DNA of 49,968 nucleotides from Halarchaeum acidiphilum MH1-52-1 (lineage in GTDB: Archaea > Halobacteriota > Halobacteria > Halobacteriales > Halobacteriaceae): positions 1 through 49,968 of the forward strand of contig NZ_BATA01000010.1 of NCBI RefSeq assembly GCF_000474235.1, read 5' to 3'. The notes under the pieces were generated by a model. That model was given only the letters and a program-made list of their open reading frames with translations, searched no databases and was not told the origin of the DNA. Position 1 is the first letter of the stretch; every line of letters begins with the position of its first letter. Positions 37,534-45,204 of the stretch are shown here, piece after piece. Made by a program: the position numbers and the translations under genes.

Positions 37534-37986
37534 GTGATCGATCTCTCATTCGCCCGCGTCGAGGCGGCGCTCGAAACGCTCGCCAGACGCGCCGGCGTCG
37601 GTCGACTCTGCCGCCCCGAGCGCGCCGTCCGCGCGACCGAGTTCGGTGCCGTCGGTCTCTCGGGGGCGATCCTGAACGTCGCCCTCCTCTACGTCCTGCT
37701 CGGCGACACGCCGTACGTCGCCGCGGCGTTCGTCGCGTTCTTCGGCGGCGCCACGTGGACGTTCGCGCTCAACAGCCGATACACCTTCGACGCGACCGAC
37801 CGTCTCGTGCAGCGTTTCGTCCGCTATCTCGGCGTCTGCACGCTCGGGTACGTCGTCTACACCGTCGTCCTCATCGCCGGCCTCCGGTGGCTGGCGTTCC
37901 CCTACTGGCTCGCGTCGCTCTCGGCCGTGACCGGCGGCGGCGTCTGCAACTTCCTCGGGAGCGAGTGTTACGCGATGGCGACGTAG
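37534..37986 (+). CDS. GtrA family membrane protein
   Basis: A 150-residue protein with four hydrophobic helices, the layout of the GtrA/DPMS family thought to help flip or position polyprenyl-linked sugars. Family-like motifs: TEFGAVGLSGAILNVALLY, then TWTFALNSRYTFD, then RFVRYLGVC and a final NFLGSECYAMAT that parallels the NF-xNRxWTF end. GTG at 37534 is the start. No glycosyltransferase is adjacent, so the partner is not evident. Confidence 0.78.
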   Translation: MIDLSFARVEAALETLARRAGVGRLCRPERAVRATEFGAVGLSGAILNVALLYVLLGDTPYVAAAFVAFFGGATWTFALNSRYTFDATDRLVQRFVRYLGVCTLGYVVYTVVLIAGLRWLAFPYWLASLSAVTGGGVCNFLGSECYAMAT

Positions 37987-38023
37987 GGCAACGGTTTTTC
38001 GCCCCGCGAGCCACGGGACGCGT

Positions 38024-39751
38024 ATGGAGAGCGACCTACAGGACTACTGGGGCGTCGGCCCGAAGACCGCCGCGCTCCTGACGGACGCGCTCGGCGAAGC
38101 GGACGCGATCCGCGCCATCGAGTCCGCGGACGTCACCGCGCTCGTGGACGCGGGCGTTCCCGCGGGGCGCGCCACCCGCGTCCTCCGACGCGCGAGCGAC
38201 GCCGGCGACGCCGACGTCTTCGCGACCGACGACGCGCGCGACGTCTACGACCGCGTCCTCGACGTCGCCACGTCGCACGCCCTCACCGAACGCGCACGCG
38301 ACCGCATTCGCGTCCTCGCACCGCTCGACACGCACGCGGCCGCCGAGCGTCGACTCGACGAGGTCGAGGCCGCCGTCACCACGTGGACCGAGTTGAGCGA
38401 CGCCGAACGCGACGCGGCCGTCGCCGCCTTCGAGGAGCACGAGAGCCGCGAGGCCGGCGATCTGGCCGCCGTCGAGACCGCGCTCGCGCTCATCGAGACC
38501 GGTCTCGACACCGGGACGTTCGCCGCGTTCGCCGATCTCGATGCCGACGCGCTTCGAGACGCCGCGGCCGCCCTCCGCTACCGAGAGGGTGACGACGGGG
38601 TCGCCGAGGGGTACGACGACCGCCTCGACGCGCTCCGCGAGCAGGCGGTGGCCGTCGAGCGCCTCGCGACGGACGCCGTCGCCGTCCTCGACGACGTTCG
38701 AGCGGGCGACCTCCGCGGCCCGGACGCCTTCCGCGAGGCCGTCGTCGAGCACGTCACGGAAGCGACGGGCGTCGAGGCGGCCGCCGTCCGGGAGCACGCC
38801 GCGACGGAGGCGACCGATGCCGCCGACTTCGTGAGCACGACGCTTCGCTCGCTCGCCGACGCGCGCCGCGAGGCCGCCGCCGAGCGCGAGGCCACCGTCC
38901 GCGCCGATCTCGACGCGGCCGTCGAGGCGGCCGAAGACGACGTCGAGCGGGCCGCGGACGCCGTCCCGGACGCCGCCTTCGCCTGCTCGCTCGCGCGCTT
39001 CGCCATCGCGTCCGACCTGACGCGGCCCGAATACACGGACGACGCGGCGCTCGCCGTCGTCGGCGCGCGCAATCTCGGACTCCTCGCCGACGGCGTCGCC
39101 GTCCAGTCCGTGACGTACGCCCTCGGCGACCACGAGTTCGCGGGGCCGCCCGCGGGCGACCGCGTGAGCGTGCTCACGGGCGCGAACTCCGGCGGGAAGA
39201 CGACGCTCCTCGAAACGCTCGCCGAAGTGGCGACGCTCGCCTCGCTGGGACTGCCCGTCCCCGCCGAGCGCGCGCTCGTCGGCGACTTCGATCGCCTCGT
39301 CTTCCACCGCCGCCACGCGAGCTTCAACGCGGGCGTGCTGGAGACGACGCTGCGCTCCGTCGTCCCGCCGCTCGCGAGCGACGGCCGGACGCTCATGCTC
39401 GTCGACGAGTTCGAGGCAATCACCGAACCCGGGAGCGCCGCCGACCTCCTCCACGGATTGGTCTCGCTCACCGCCGACAGCGACGCGCTCGGCGTCTACG
39501 TCACCCACCTCGCGGACGACCTCGATCCCCTCCCCGGCGTCGCGCGCGTCGACGGCATCTTCGCCGAGGGGCTCTCCGACGAACTCGCGCTCGAAGTCGA
39601 CTACCAGCCCCGCTTCGGCGTCGTCGGGCGCAGCACGCCGGAGTTCATCGTCGAGCGCCTCGTCGCGAACGCGGACGGCGCCGAGCGCGCGGCCTTCGCG
39701 ACGCTCCGCGACGACGTCGGCGGGGAGACGCCGGCCGAGGACGACGACTGA
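38024..39751 (+). CDS. MutS5-like DNA mismatch repair-family ATPase
   Basis: A 575-residue protein. It starts with a helix-hairpin-helix-like region (DYWGVGPKTAALLTDALG, residues about 5-60), then long helical segments, then a MutS-type ATPase: Walker A in LTGANSGGKTTLLE, a MutS-like DEFEAITEPGSAADLL block and VYVTHLADDL. It lacks the N-terminal mismatch-recognition domain. That domain order matches the MutS5-type proteins of haloarchaea. These may act on recombination or branched DNA, not on classic mismatches. It stands apart from mutL by about 16 kb. Confidence 0.75.
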   Translation: MESDLQDYWGVGPKTAALLTDALGEADAIRAIESADVTALVDAGVPAGRATRVLRRASDAGDADVFATDDARDVYDRVLDVATSHALTERARDRIRVLAPLDTHAAAERRLDEVEAAVTTWTELSDAERDAAVAAFEEHESREAGDLAAVETALALIETGLDTGTFAAFADLDADALRDAAAALRYREGDDGVAEGYDDRLDALREQAVAVERLATDAVAVLDDVRAGDLRGPDAFREAVVEHVTEATGVEAAAVREHAATEATDAADFVSTTLRSLADARREAAAEREATVRADLDAAVEAAEDDVERAADAVPDAAFACSLARFAIASDLTRPEYTDDAALAVVGARNLGLLADGVAVQSVTYALGDHEFAGPPAGDRVSVLTGANSGGKTTLLETLAEVATLASLGLPVPAERALVGDFDRLVFHRRHASFNAGVLETTLRSVVPPLASDGRTLMLVDEFEAITEPGSAADLLHGLVSLTADSDALGVYVTHLADDLDPLPGVARVDGIFAEGLSDELALEVDYQPRFGVVGRSTPEFIVERLVANADGAERAAFATLRDDVGGETPAEDDD

Positions 39752-39803
39752 CGCGCGACGCTTCGCGGCGCCGCCGCTACGTGGCGTGAAAAGACGAAGC
39801 CGG

Positions 39804-39856
39804 TGAGAACCGGAACCGGAATCAGAACCGGAACCGGAACCGGAATCGAAACCGGA
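39804..39856 (+). repeat. Degenerate GGAACC-type hexamer repeat
   Basis: Roughly eight copies of a six-base unit (GAACCG, with GAATCA and GAATCG variants) lie right after the L15e stop in the convergent gap. Such low-complexity runs are prone to slippage. It may also act as a transcript end for the minus-strand ribosomal gene. Confidence 0.6.
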
Positions 39857-39857
39857 T

Positions 39858-40448
39858 CTACTTCTTACGGCGCTTCCCGCCGTTCTTCGAGGGGCGGGTG
39901 TGCTCGGTGCCCTTGCCGCGCTTGCGGAGACCGCGGCCCTTGCGGCCGGCGGAGGTAAGCCCGCGGAACGCGCGGTTCGTCTGACTCTCGTTCGCGATCC
40001 ACCCGAGGTCGTCGTCGTTGACGATGGCCGGGTGCTCCGGATCGAGGAGGATCACTTCGAACCACTTCTGCGAGCCGTCCTCACCGACCCAGTAGGAGTT
40101 GAGCACGCGGAGGTTGCGGTACTTGCGCGAGGAGCGCTCCTCGGAGATGCGCTGGAGGTTCTTCGCGCGACCGATGCGGTTGACGCCCTGTCGCTTCGTG
40201 CGGCGACCGGCCTTGTGGCGCTGCTGGCGCGCGGTACCCTTGCGGACGGAGACGCGCGCGACGACGACGCCCTGCTTGGCCTTGTAGCCGAGTTCGCGCG
40301 CCTTGTCGAGGCGCGTCGGGCGCTCGACGCGCTCGATGGCGCCCTGATCGCGCCACTCCTGCTTTCGTTGCCACTGCAGCTCGGCGAGTTTGCCCTCGCC
40401 GGGCTGCTTCCACGCGTCCTTGATGTGGGAGTAGAAGCTTCGTGCCAT
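39858..40448 (-). CDS. rpl15e: 50S ribosomal protein L15e
   Basis: Large-subunit ribosomal protein, 196 residues. It starts MARSFYSHIKDAWKQPGEGK and contains the conserved blocks RLDKARELGYKAKQGVVVAR, the basic RHKAGRRTKRQGVNRI, and LRVLNSYWVGEDG. The C terminus is Arg/Lys-rich. ATG at 40448 is unambiguous. Rio2 lies upstream on the same strand with a 295-base gap that contains no convincing gene. Confidence 0.95.
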   Translation of the reverse strand: MARSFYSHIKDAWKQPGEGKLAELQWQRKQEWRDQGAIERVERPTRLDKARELGYKAKQGVVVARVSVRKGTARQQRHKAGRRTKRQGVNRIGRAKNLQRISEERSSRKYRNLRVLNSYWVGEDGSQKWFEVILLDPEHPAIVNDDDLGWIANESQTNRAFRGLTSAGRKGRGLRKRGKGTEHTRPSKNGGKRRKK

Positions 40449-40743
40449 AGTGTGTTCCGCGGGCGCTTGCGATTCAGTGCGCGACGCGCACCACATGTCG
40501 TCCCGTCACGACGGGATCGTCGCGGCGGGTGCCCGTCGGGCCCGCACCGACGAGTTATCCCATCTACCGTCGTGGCGGCTTTAACGGCTTCGGAACGCGC
40601 GCGGCCACGGTCCCGCCGCTCGCGACGACGGGTGCGGGGGAGGAGCGGGGAGCGTGCAGCGGGGATCGGGACTCGGACGTCAGTGGAGCGACGTGAACAG
40701 ATCCCGGAGTCGGTCGAGCGCGGACGCGTTCTCCGCGGGCGCG

Positions 40744-41652
40744 CTACGCCGGGTAGTCGCGGACGCTCGTGAACGCGTCGTCCGCGACGGCGTCCGCGAT
40801 GGCGTCGTCGTCGGTGTCGGGCGTCGGGTTCGGGTATTTCCGCCGGAAGTAGGAGACGATGTTGCGGACGTCGCGCCCGAGGAACTCGCGGGCGTTCTCG
40901 TGGTCGGTGGGGACGGACTGGGGCCAGTCGAAGAGGACGATTCCGTCCTCGCGGACGAAGACGTTGTACTCGCTGATGTCGGCGTGGACGTACCCCTCGC
41001 GGTAGGCCGTCGCGATCTCCCGCAGGATCAGATCGAGGACGCCGACGACTTGGCCCGCTTCGAGTTTCGCGCGGTTGAGTTCGACGCCGTCGACCTTCTC
41101 CATCACGATCGCGTGACGGTTCTGATCGATCGGGCGCGGGACGTTCACGTCCGGGTAGAGCGCGTGGAGCGCCTCGTGCTCGCGTTCGGCGGCCTTGCGG
41201 GCCGTGTAGAACCACGAGACGTGGTCGTTGTCGCTCGTGTAGTCGCGCTCCTTTTGCACCTCGCGGAAGTTCGTGTACCCCTCGCGGTGGAACTTGAGCG
41301 CCATCGGCTTGTACGACTCCACCTCGAAGACGTCGCTCTCCTTGCCGACGCCGAGCGGCGCGCCGAAGCCGCTGACGGTCTCGCGCTCCGCGAACGCCTT
41401 CAGCGCGAGGACGTCGTAGCCCTCGAAGGTGAGCCGGAATCCCTCGTACTGGATGGTCTGACGCTCGACCAGTCCCCGGTCTTCCACCCGATCGAGGCGG
41501 TAGTCCACCTCCTCCGCGGTGAGTCGGGCGAAATCCGGGAGCTTCTCGCGCGCCACCCACTCCGAGAAGCGCATCCCGTGTTCGACCCCCGAGAGGAGGT
41601 TGAAGTCCTCCTGTTCGAGGGCCGCGACGTCCTCGGCGACGTTCCGTACCAT
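40744..41652 (-). CDS. rio2: RIO-type serine/threonine protein kinase Rio2
   Basis: Atypical kinase/ATPase for late 40S/30S ribosome maturation. The 302-residue protein has an N-terminal winged helix (residues about 1-90), the phosphate loop LGVGKESDVFEV, the lysine in MALKFHREGY, the catalytic loop YVHADISEYNVF and the metal-binding Asp in VLFDWPQSV. The C terminus is acidic. ATG at 41652 gives the family start MVRNVAEDVAALEQEDFN. It lies near rpl15e, consistent with a ribosome theme. Confidence 0.93.
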   Translation of the reverse strand: MVRNVAEDVAALEQEDFNLLSGVEHGMRFSEWVAREKLPDFARLTAEEVDYRLDRVEDRGLVERQTIQYEGFRLTFEGYDVLALKAFAERETVSGFGAPLGVGKESDVFEVESYKPMALKFHREGYTNFREVQKERDYTSDNDHVSWFYTARKAAEREHEALHALYPDVNVPRPIDQNRHAIVMEKVDGVELNRAKLEAGQVVGVLDLILREIATAYREGYVHADISEYNVFVREDGIVLFDWPQSVPTDHENAREFLGRDVRNIVSYFRRKYPNPTPDTDDDAIADAVADDAFTSVRDYPA

Positions 41653-41765
41653 CTACGGGAACGTTGGGTCGCACGCGATAAAAGCCCCGCGAGACGGGTG
41701 ACGAACGAGACGGGCGACGCACGAGACGAGCGACCGGCAGGGGAGACGAAACGGGTCTCGTCCCG

Positions 41766-42188
41766 TCACCGGGGGGCTTCCAGTTCGTCGAAGAGGTCCG
41801 CGACGCGCGCCTCGATTTCGTCGCGGATGCGCGCGACGGCCTCGGGGGTCTGTCCGTCGGGGTCCTCCAAGTCCCAGTCGCGATTCTCGCCCGCCCAGCC
41901 GGCGGGACAGACGTCCTCGGCGGAGCACCCCATCGTGATGACGTAGTCCGCGCTCCGGATCTCCGCGAACGTCACCTCGCGGGGCGTGCGGTCGGCGATG
42001 TCGATGCCGACCTCCCGCATCGCCGCGACGACCTCCTCGTGGACGTGATCGGCCGGGTCGGTGCCGCCCGTGACGAGTTCGATTTCGTCCGCGAGGCCGC
42101 GCGCGGCCCGCTCGCGTTCGGCGAAGGCGTACGCGATTTGGGAGCGGCCCGCGTTCTGCACGCAGACGAGCGCGAGGGTGGTCGTCAT
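41766..42188 (-). CDS. arsC: Arsenate reductase, low-MW phosphatase type
   Basis: Reduces arsenate to arsenite ahead of Acr3 export. The 140-residue protein has the P-loop CVQNAGRSQ with the nucleophilic Cys9 and a conserved Arg, the general-acid region DWDLEDPDG, and the redox cysteine in GCSAEDVCP. That fits thioredoxin-coupled LMW-PTP ArsC. ATG at 42188 overlaps the stop of a short upstream frame (ATGA). The first 35 coding bases are repeated at 42243-42309 and 42353-42382. Confidence 0.85.
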   Translation of the reverse strand: MTTTLALVCVQNAGRSQIAYAFAERERAARGLADEIELVTGGTDPADHVHEEVVAAMREVGIDIADRTPREVTFAEIRSADYVITMGCSAEDVCPAGWAGENRDWDLEDPDGQTPEAVARIRDEIEARVADLFDELEAPR

Positions 42189-42220
42189 CGGACGACCCCC
42201 GAGCGCGCGTGCAGAGCCAG
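42154..42220 (+). repeat. arsC 5' repeat, copy 1 (inside and before arsC)
   Basis: The 67 bases from TTCTGCACGCAGACGAGCGC to GTGCAGAGCCAG include the first codons of arsC (MTTTLALVCVQN) and its upstream flank. Copy 2 matches with one mismatch. Confidence 0.85.
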
Positions 42221-42242
42221 TGAGGCCGCCGGTCTCACGCTG

Positions 42243-42309
42243 TTCTGCACGCAGACGAGCGCGAGGGTGGTCGTCATCGGACGACCCCCGAGCGTGCGTG
42301 CAGAGCCAG
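42243..42309 (+). repeat. arsC 5' repeat, copy 2
   Basis: One base differs from copy 1 (GCGTGCG against GCGCGCG). On the minus strand it encodes a 30-residue frame (42277 to 42185): MTTTLALVCVQN, a variable part, then LALHARSGVVR. Its TGA overlaps the arsC ATG. Confidence 0.85.
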
Positions 42310-42352
42310 CGGCCCGCAGCGTCGAGCGGTACGAGGCGACCGGGACGCCCAG

Positions 42353-42382
42353 TTCTGCACGCAGACGAGCGCGAGGGTGGTC
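42353..42382 (+). repeat. arsC 5' repeat, copy 3 (partial)
   Basis: A 30-base match to the start of copies 1 and 2. On the minus strand it lies in a 51-residue frame (GTG 42429 to TGA 42274) that begins TNVTETETLTAESTE and continues TTLALVCVQN, then ends LALHARSGVVR, overlapping the ATG of the 30-residue frame. This may be the original N terminus of arsC. Confidence 0.75.
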
Positions 42383-42434
42383 TCGGTCGATTCCGCGGTG
42401 AGTGTCTCAGTCTCTGTCACATTCGTCACGGCTG

Positions 42435-43490
42435 TCAGTCGTCGGTCGGTGTGAAGGCGGTTCGATCGCCGTCGGTGTCGAAGAGTCGGCCCTTCGTCGC
42501 GAGGGCGACGCGGACGAGCGCGAGCATCACCGGCACTTCGATGAGGGGACCGACGACGGTCGCGAGCGCGACGTTGCTGCCGATGCCGAAGACGGCGACG
42601 GCGACGGCGATGGCGAGTTCGAAGTTGTTGGAGGCGGCGGTGAACGCGAGGCTGACGCTCTCGGTGTAGTCGAAGCCGATCAGGGCGCTGACGCCGTAGG
42701 CGATCCCCCAGAGCGCGACGAAGAAGACGAGGAGCGGGATCGCGATGCGGACGATCTGTTCGGGGTTGGAGACGATGTAGTCGCCCTTCAGCGCGAACAT
42801 CACGACGACGGTGAAGAGCAGGCCGAGGAGGCCGAGCGGTCCGATTCGCGGGATGACTCGGCCGTAGTAGGTCTCGCGGCCGACGGTGCGGAAGGCGACC
42901 CGTTGGGTGAGATAGCCGAGCGCGAGGGGGAGACCGAGGAAGACGAGCACCATCTGGGCGATCAGCCCCATCGAGACGTCCACGCTCGTCCCGCGGAGGA
43001 CGGTGAGGAAGAGGAAGGCGTAGGGGACGAAGAGGACGATCTGTAACAGGGAGTTGACGCCGACGCAGACGGCGCACATCTCCTGATTGCCGGCCGCGAG
43101 TTCGTTCCAGACGAGCACCATCGCGATGCAGGGTGCGATGCCGACGATGATGAGGCCGGTGACGAGGTCGGGGGAGCCGCCGAGGAAGAACGTGGCGAGT
43201 CCGTACATGAGGAAGGGGGCGACGAGCCAGTTGAACGCGAGCGTCAGCCCGATCTCCTTTCGGGCGGTGCGGGTGACGCGCGGGATGCGCCCGTAGTCGA
43301 TCTCGGCCATGATCGGGAAGATCATCACGAACAGGCCGATAGCGATGGGGAGGCTGGTGCCGTGCCACGTGACGGCGTTGAGGGCGTCCGCGACGCCGGG
43401 GACGAACTGCCCGAGCGCGACGCCGAGCACCATCGCCAGCCCGATCCAGACGGTGAGGTAGCGATCGAGGACGCCGAGGTCGTCGCTCAC
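42435..43490 (-). CDS. acr3: Arsenite efflux transporter Acr3
   Basis: Arsenite exporter of the BART superfamily, 351 residues and about ten hydrophobic helices. The functionally important Cys is in GIAPCIAMVLVWNELAAGN, followed by the conserved EMCAVCVGVNS. GTG at 43490 starts SDDLGVLDRYLTVW; an in-frame start at 43559 falls in the upstream repeats and is less likely. It lies between arsR and arsC, all on the minus strand. Tandem repeats flank the gene on both sides. Confidence 0.9.
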   Translation of the reverse strand: MSDDLGVLDRYLTVWIGLAMVLGVALGQFVPGVADALNAVTWHGTSLPIAIGLFVMIFPIMAEIDYGRIPRVTRTARKEIGLTLAFNWLVAPFLMYGLATFFLGGSPDLVTGLIIVGIAPCIAMVLVWNELAAGNQEMCAVCVGVNSLLQIVLFVPYAFLFLTVLRGTSVDVSMGLIAQMVLVFLGLPLALGYLTQRVAFRTVGRETYYGRVIPRIGPLGLLGLLFTVVVMFALKGDYIVSNPEQIVRIAIPLLVFFVALWGIAYGVSALIGFDYTESVSLAFTAASNNFELAIAVAVAVFGIGSNVALATVVGPLIEVPVMLALVRVALATKGRLFDTDGDRTAFTPTDD

Positions 43491-43509
43491 GCGAGCCACC
43501 TCCGGTGGC

Positions 43510-43657
43510 GAGTGTGAGTCAGCCAGCGGGCGGATCTGGCGCGATTCACGCGAGACCACCCGGTCGAGTGTGAGTTAGCCGGAGTGACTCTGGCGCGATT
43601 CACGCGAGACCACCCGGTCGAGTGTGAGTCAGCCGGAGTGACTCTGGCGCGATTCAC
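43510..43657. repeat. Tandem repeats between arsR and acr3
   Basis: Three copies start at 43510, 43566 and 43620 (periods 56 and 54). Each runs GAGTGTGAGT(C/T)AGCC to CTGGCGCGATTCAC; the first two continue GCGAGACCACCCGGTC. The last copy contains the arsR stop codon, so earlier copies look like duplicates of the arsR 3' end. Confidence 0.85.
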
Positions 43658-44046
43658 TCCGCGCCCACCCCCTCGTCTGCCGTCGAGAGGAGGTCGTTCG
43701 CGAGCGGCGTCGCGGTGTAGTAGCGCCAGTTCCCGTCCTTGCGACGGGCGGCGAGACCGGCGTCGACGAGGTCGGCGAGCGCGTGGCTGACCGCGCTCTC
43801 GCTGACGTCGACGAACGATTCGAGCTCGCAGACGCAGAGTTCGTCGCCGCTGACGGTGAGCGCACGCGCGAGCCGATAGCGCGTCTCGTTGCCGAGGACG
43901 GCGAAGATCGGTCGCGCGTCGTCGTCACCGAAGGCGTCGTCGGCGAGGGTGCCGAGTTCGCCGAGTCGCCGCTCGACGTCGGCGTCGCAGCAGTCCTCCA
44001 GCCGGTCCGCGAGGAGCCGGCGGATTCGGTCGGTCGTCGTTGCCAT
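43654..44046 (-). CDS. arsR: ArsR family transcriptional regulator
   Basis: Winged-helix metalloid sensor, 130 residues. The As(III)-sensing motif GDELCVCELESF is at the start of the recognition region, followed by the DNA-reading helix VDVSESAVSHALADL and the beta wing ARRKDGNWRYY. Two adjacent cysteines near residue 19 (LEDCCDAD) could also bind metal. ATG at 44046 is preferred over GTG at 44052. The promoter region contains two TCAGATAG repeats that may be operators. Confidence 0.85.
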   Translation of the reverse strand: MATTTDRIRRLLADRLEDCCDADVERRLGELGTLADDAFGDDDARPIFAVLGNETRYRLARALTVSGDELCVCELESFVDVSESAVSHALADLVDAGLAARRKDGNWRYYTATPLANDLLSTADEGVGAE

Positions 44047-44067
44047 CGACACTACTTGAACTGCGTA

Positions 44068-44105
44068 TCAGATAGTGGTTCCGGTATGAATTGGTGTTCA
44101 GATAG
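44068..44105 (-). promoter_or_regulatory. Putative arsR operator/promoter region
   Basis: TCAGATAG occurs at 44068-44075 and 44098-44105 (30 bases apart), within AT-richer DNA than its surroundings. TTGAAC and GTTCA flank them. Repressor binding here is inferred from position and repetition only. Confidence 0.4.
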
Positions 44106-44106
44106 G

Positions 44107-44322
44107 GTGGCCCTGCCACGGAGAACGGTTCTCACCGCTCGATACCCGTGCAATCGGCCGCGCAGTCGCGGTGAACGTCTCCGGGGTCGTCGATCGCGGC
44201 CTCACGAGGACGGGTGTGCGCGGCTGTTCGAAACGCGCGCGAAGCGGTTCGAAACGACCGTCGGCCGCGAGTCGCAGGACGCGATCGGTCTCGCGCGTCG
44301 ATGCGAGACGGGGGACGGCCGC
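44107..44322. other. Gap between arsR promoter and GAF gene
   Basis: No confident gene. It contains the inverted repeat GAGAAC-G-GTTCTC (44121-44133) and a minus-strand frame ending at 44132 with a cysteine-bearing tail (VHRDCAADCTGIER). That tail could be the remnant end of a small protein, but no good start is visible. Confidence 0.4.
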
Positions 44323-45093
44323 TCACTCCGTTCGTCCGTAGCGATCGATGTAGTCCGAGGTGTGTTCGGCCAGCCGTTCGAGCGCGCGCTCGTCGGCGGC
44401 GTCGAAGCCCCCGCCGTCCCCGTCGGCGACGCAGAGCATCCCGATGCGTTCGCCGTTCGCCGCGGTCACCGGCGCGCCGGCGTAGAACTCGATTCCCGGC
44501 CCGACGCTCGCGCCGCGCGCGTCCGCCGCGAGGTCGGCGACGACCAGCGTTCCGGTTCCGGTGATCCCGTGCGCACAGACGGTGCGATCGCGCGCGCGCT
44601 CGTCCATCTCGACTCCCTGCGCGGTGACGACGGTCTCGGTTCGCTCCCCGATGAGTCCGATGAATCCCACCTCGGCGTCGACGCACTCGCGGGCCGTCGC
44701 CGTCATCCCTTCGAGGTGCGCGCGGAGCGTCGAATCGCCGAAGTCGTGCGCCGCGAGCGCGTCGAGGCGCGCGGGCTCGTTCGCGGGTACGGGATAGCCG
44801 ACCCACTCGGACTCGACGGCGGTCCGGAGCGTCTCCACCGCGGCGTCGCGGTCGGTCTCGTCGTCGGCGACCACGCAGGCGGTCCCCGTCTCCCGGACCA
44901 GCGCGGCGAGCGCTTCGCTCCGGGCGACGGCCGCGTCGGCGAACACGGCGTCGACGCCGTCGAGCGCGCCGTCGATCTCGTCGATCGGCGTCCGCGTCAC
45001 GTCGAGTCCGTCCACGTCCCCCAACGTGAGACCGGACTGATCGTCCGTGTCGGCCGTCACGTGGACGACCGAGAGTGCCCCCTCATCGCTCAC
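44323..45093 (-). CDS. GAF domain protein
   Basis: A 256-residue protein. The N-terminal half (residues 1-100) looks like a receiver-type or unknown alpha/beta fold (VDAVFADAAVARSEALAAL). The C-terminal half (about 130-245) is a GAF sensor domain: EVGFIGLIGERTETVVTAQG, VCAHGITGTGTLVVADLAAD, FYAGAPVTAANGERIGMLCV. No kinase or DNA-binding domain follows, so it probably works with a partner or as a stand-alone sensor. ATG at 45093 is chosen. The MetE-like gene is transcribed divergently. Confidence 0.7.
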   Translation of the reverse strand: MSDEGALSVVHVTADTDDQSGLTLGDVDGLDVTRTPIDEIDGALDGVDAVFADAAVARSEALAALVRETGTACVVADDETDRDAAVETLRTAVESEWVGYPVPANEPARLDALAAHDFGDSTLRAHLEGMTATARECVDAEVGFIGLIGERTETVVTAQGVEMDERARDRTVCAHGITGTGTLVVADLAADARGASVGPGIEFYAGAPVTAANGERIGMLCVADGDGGGFDAADERALERLAEHTSDYIDRYGRTE

Positions 45094-45168
45094 TACTGAT
45101 CACAGCGTTCGTGTCCCTTGAGAACCTGTCGGCTATCGATCTTCTCTCCCCCGTCTGAATACCGCTGG

Positions 45169-45178
45169 TTATATTATG
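45169..45178 (+). promoter_or_regulatory. TATA-like box of the MetE-like gene
   Basis: TTATATTATG lies about 27-36 bases before ATG at 45205, the spacing expected for a leaderless or short-leader haloarchaeal mRNA. Confidence 0.55.
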
Positions 45179-45204
45179 TCTGGGTATTATTCTCCGTGTA
45201 CATC

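Noticed and set aside
40641-40743. A short minus-strand frame ending SALDRLRDLFTSLH after rio2
   Set aside because: It looks protein-like but has no start, and joining it to Rio2 would need two added bases, unlike the other errors here.
43491-43559. Upstream start for acr3 inside the repeat
   Set aside because: The extra residues are polar and repeat-derived; GTG 43490 gives a normal Acr3 start.
43510-43657. CRISPR array
   Set aside because: The units are long, contiguous and lack unique spacers; they are ordinary tandem duplications.
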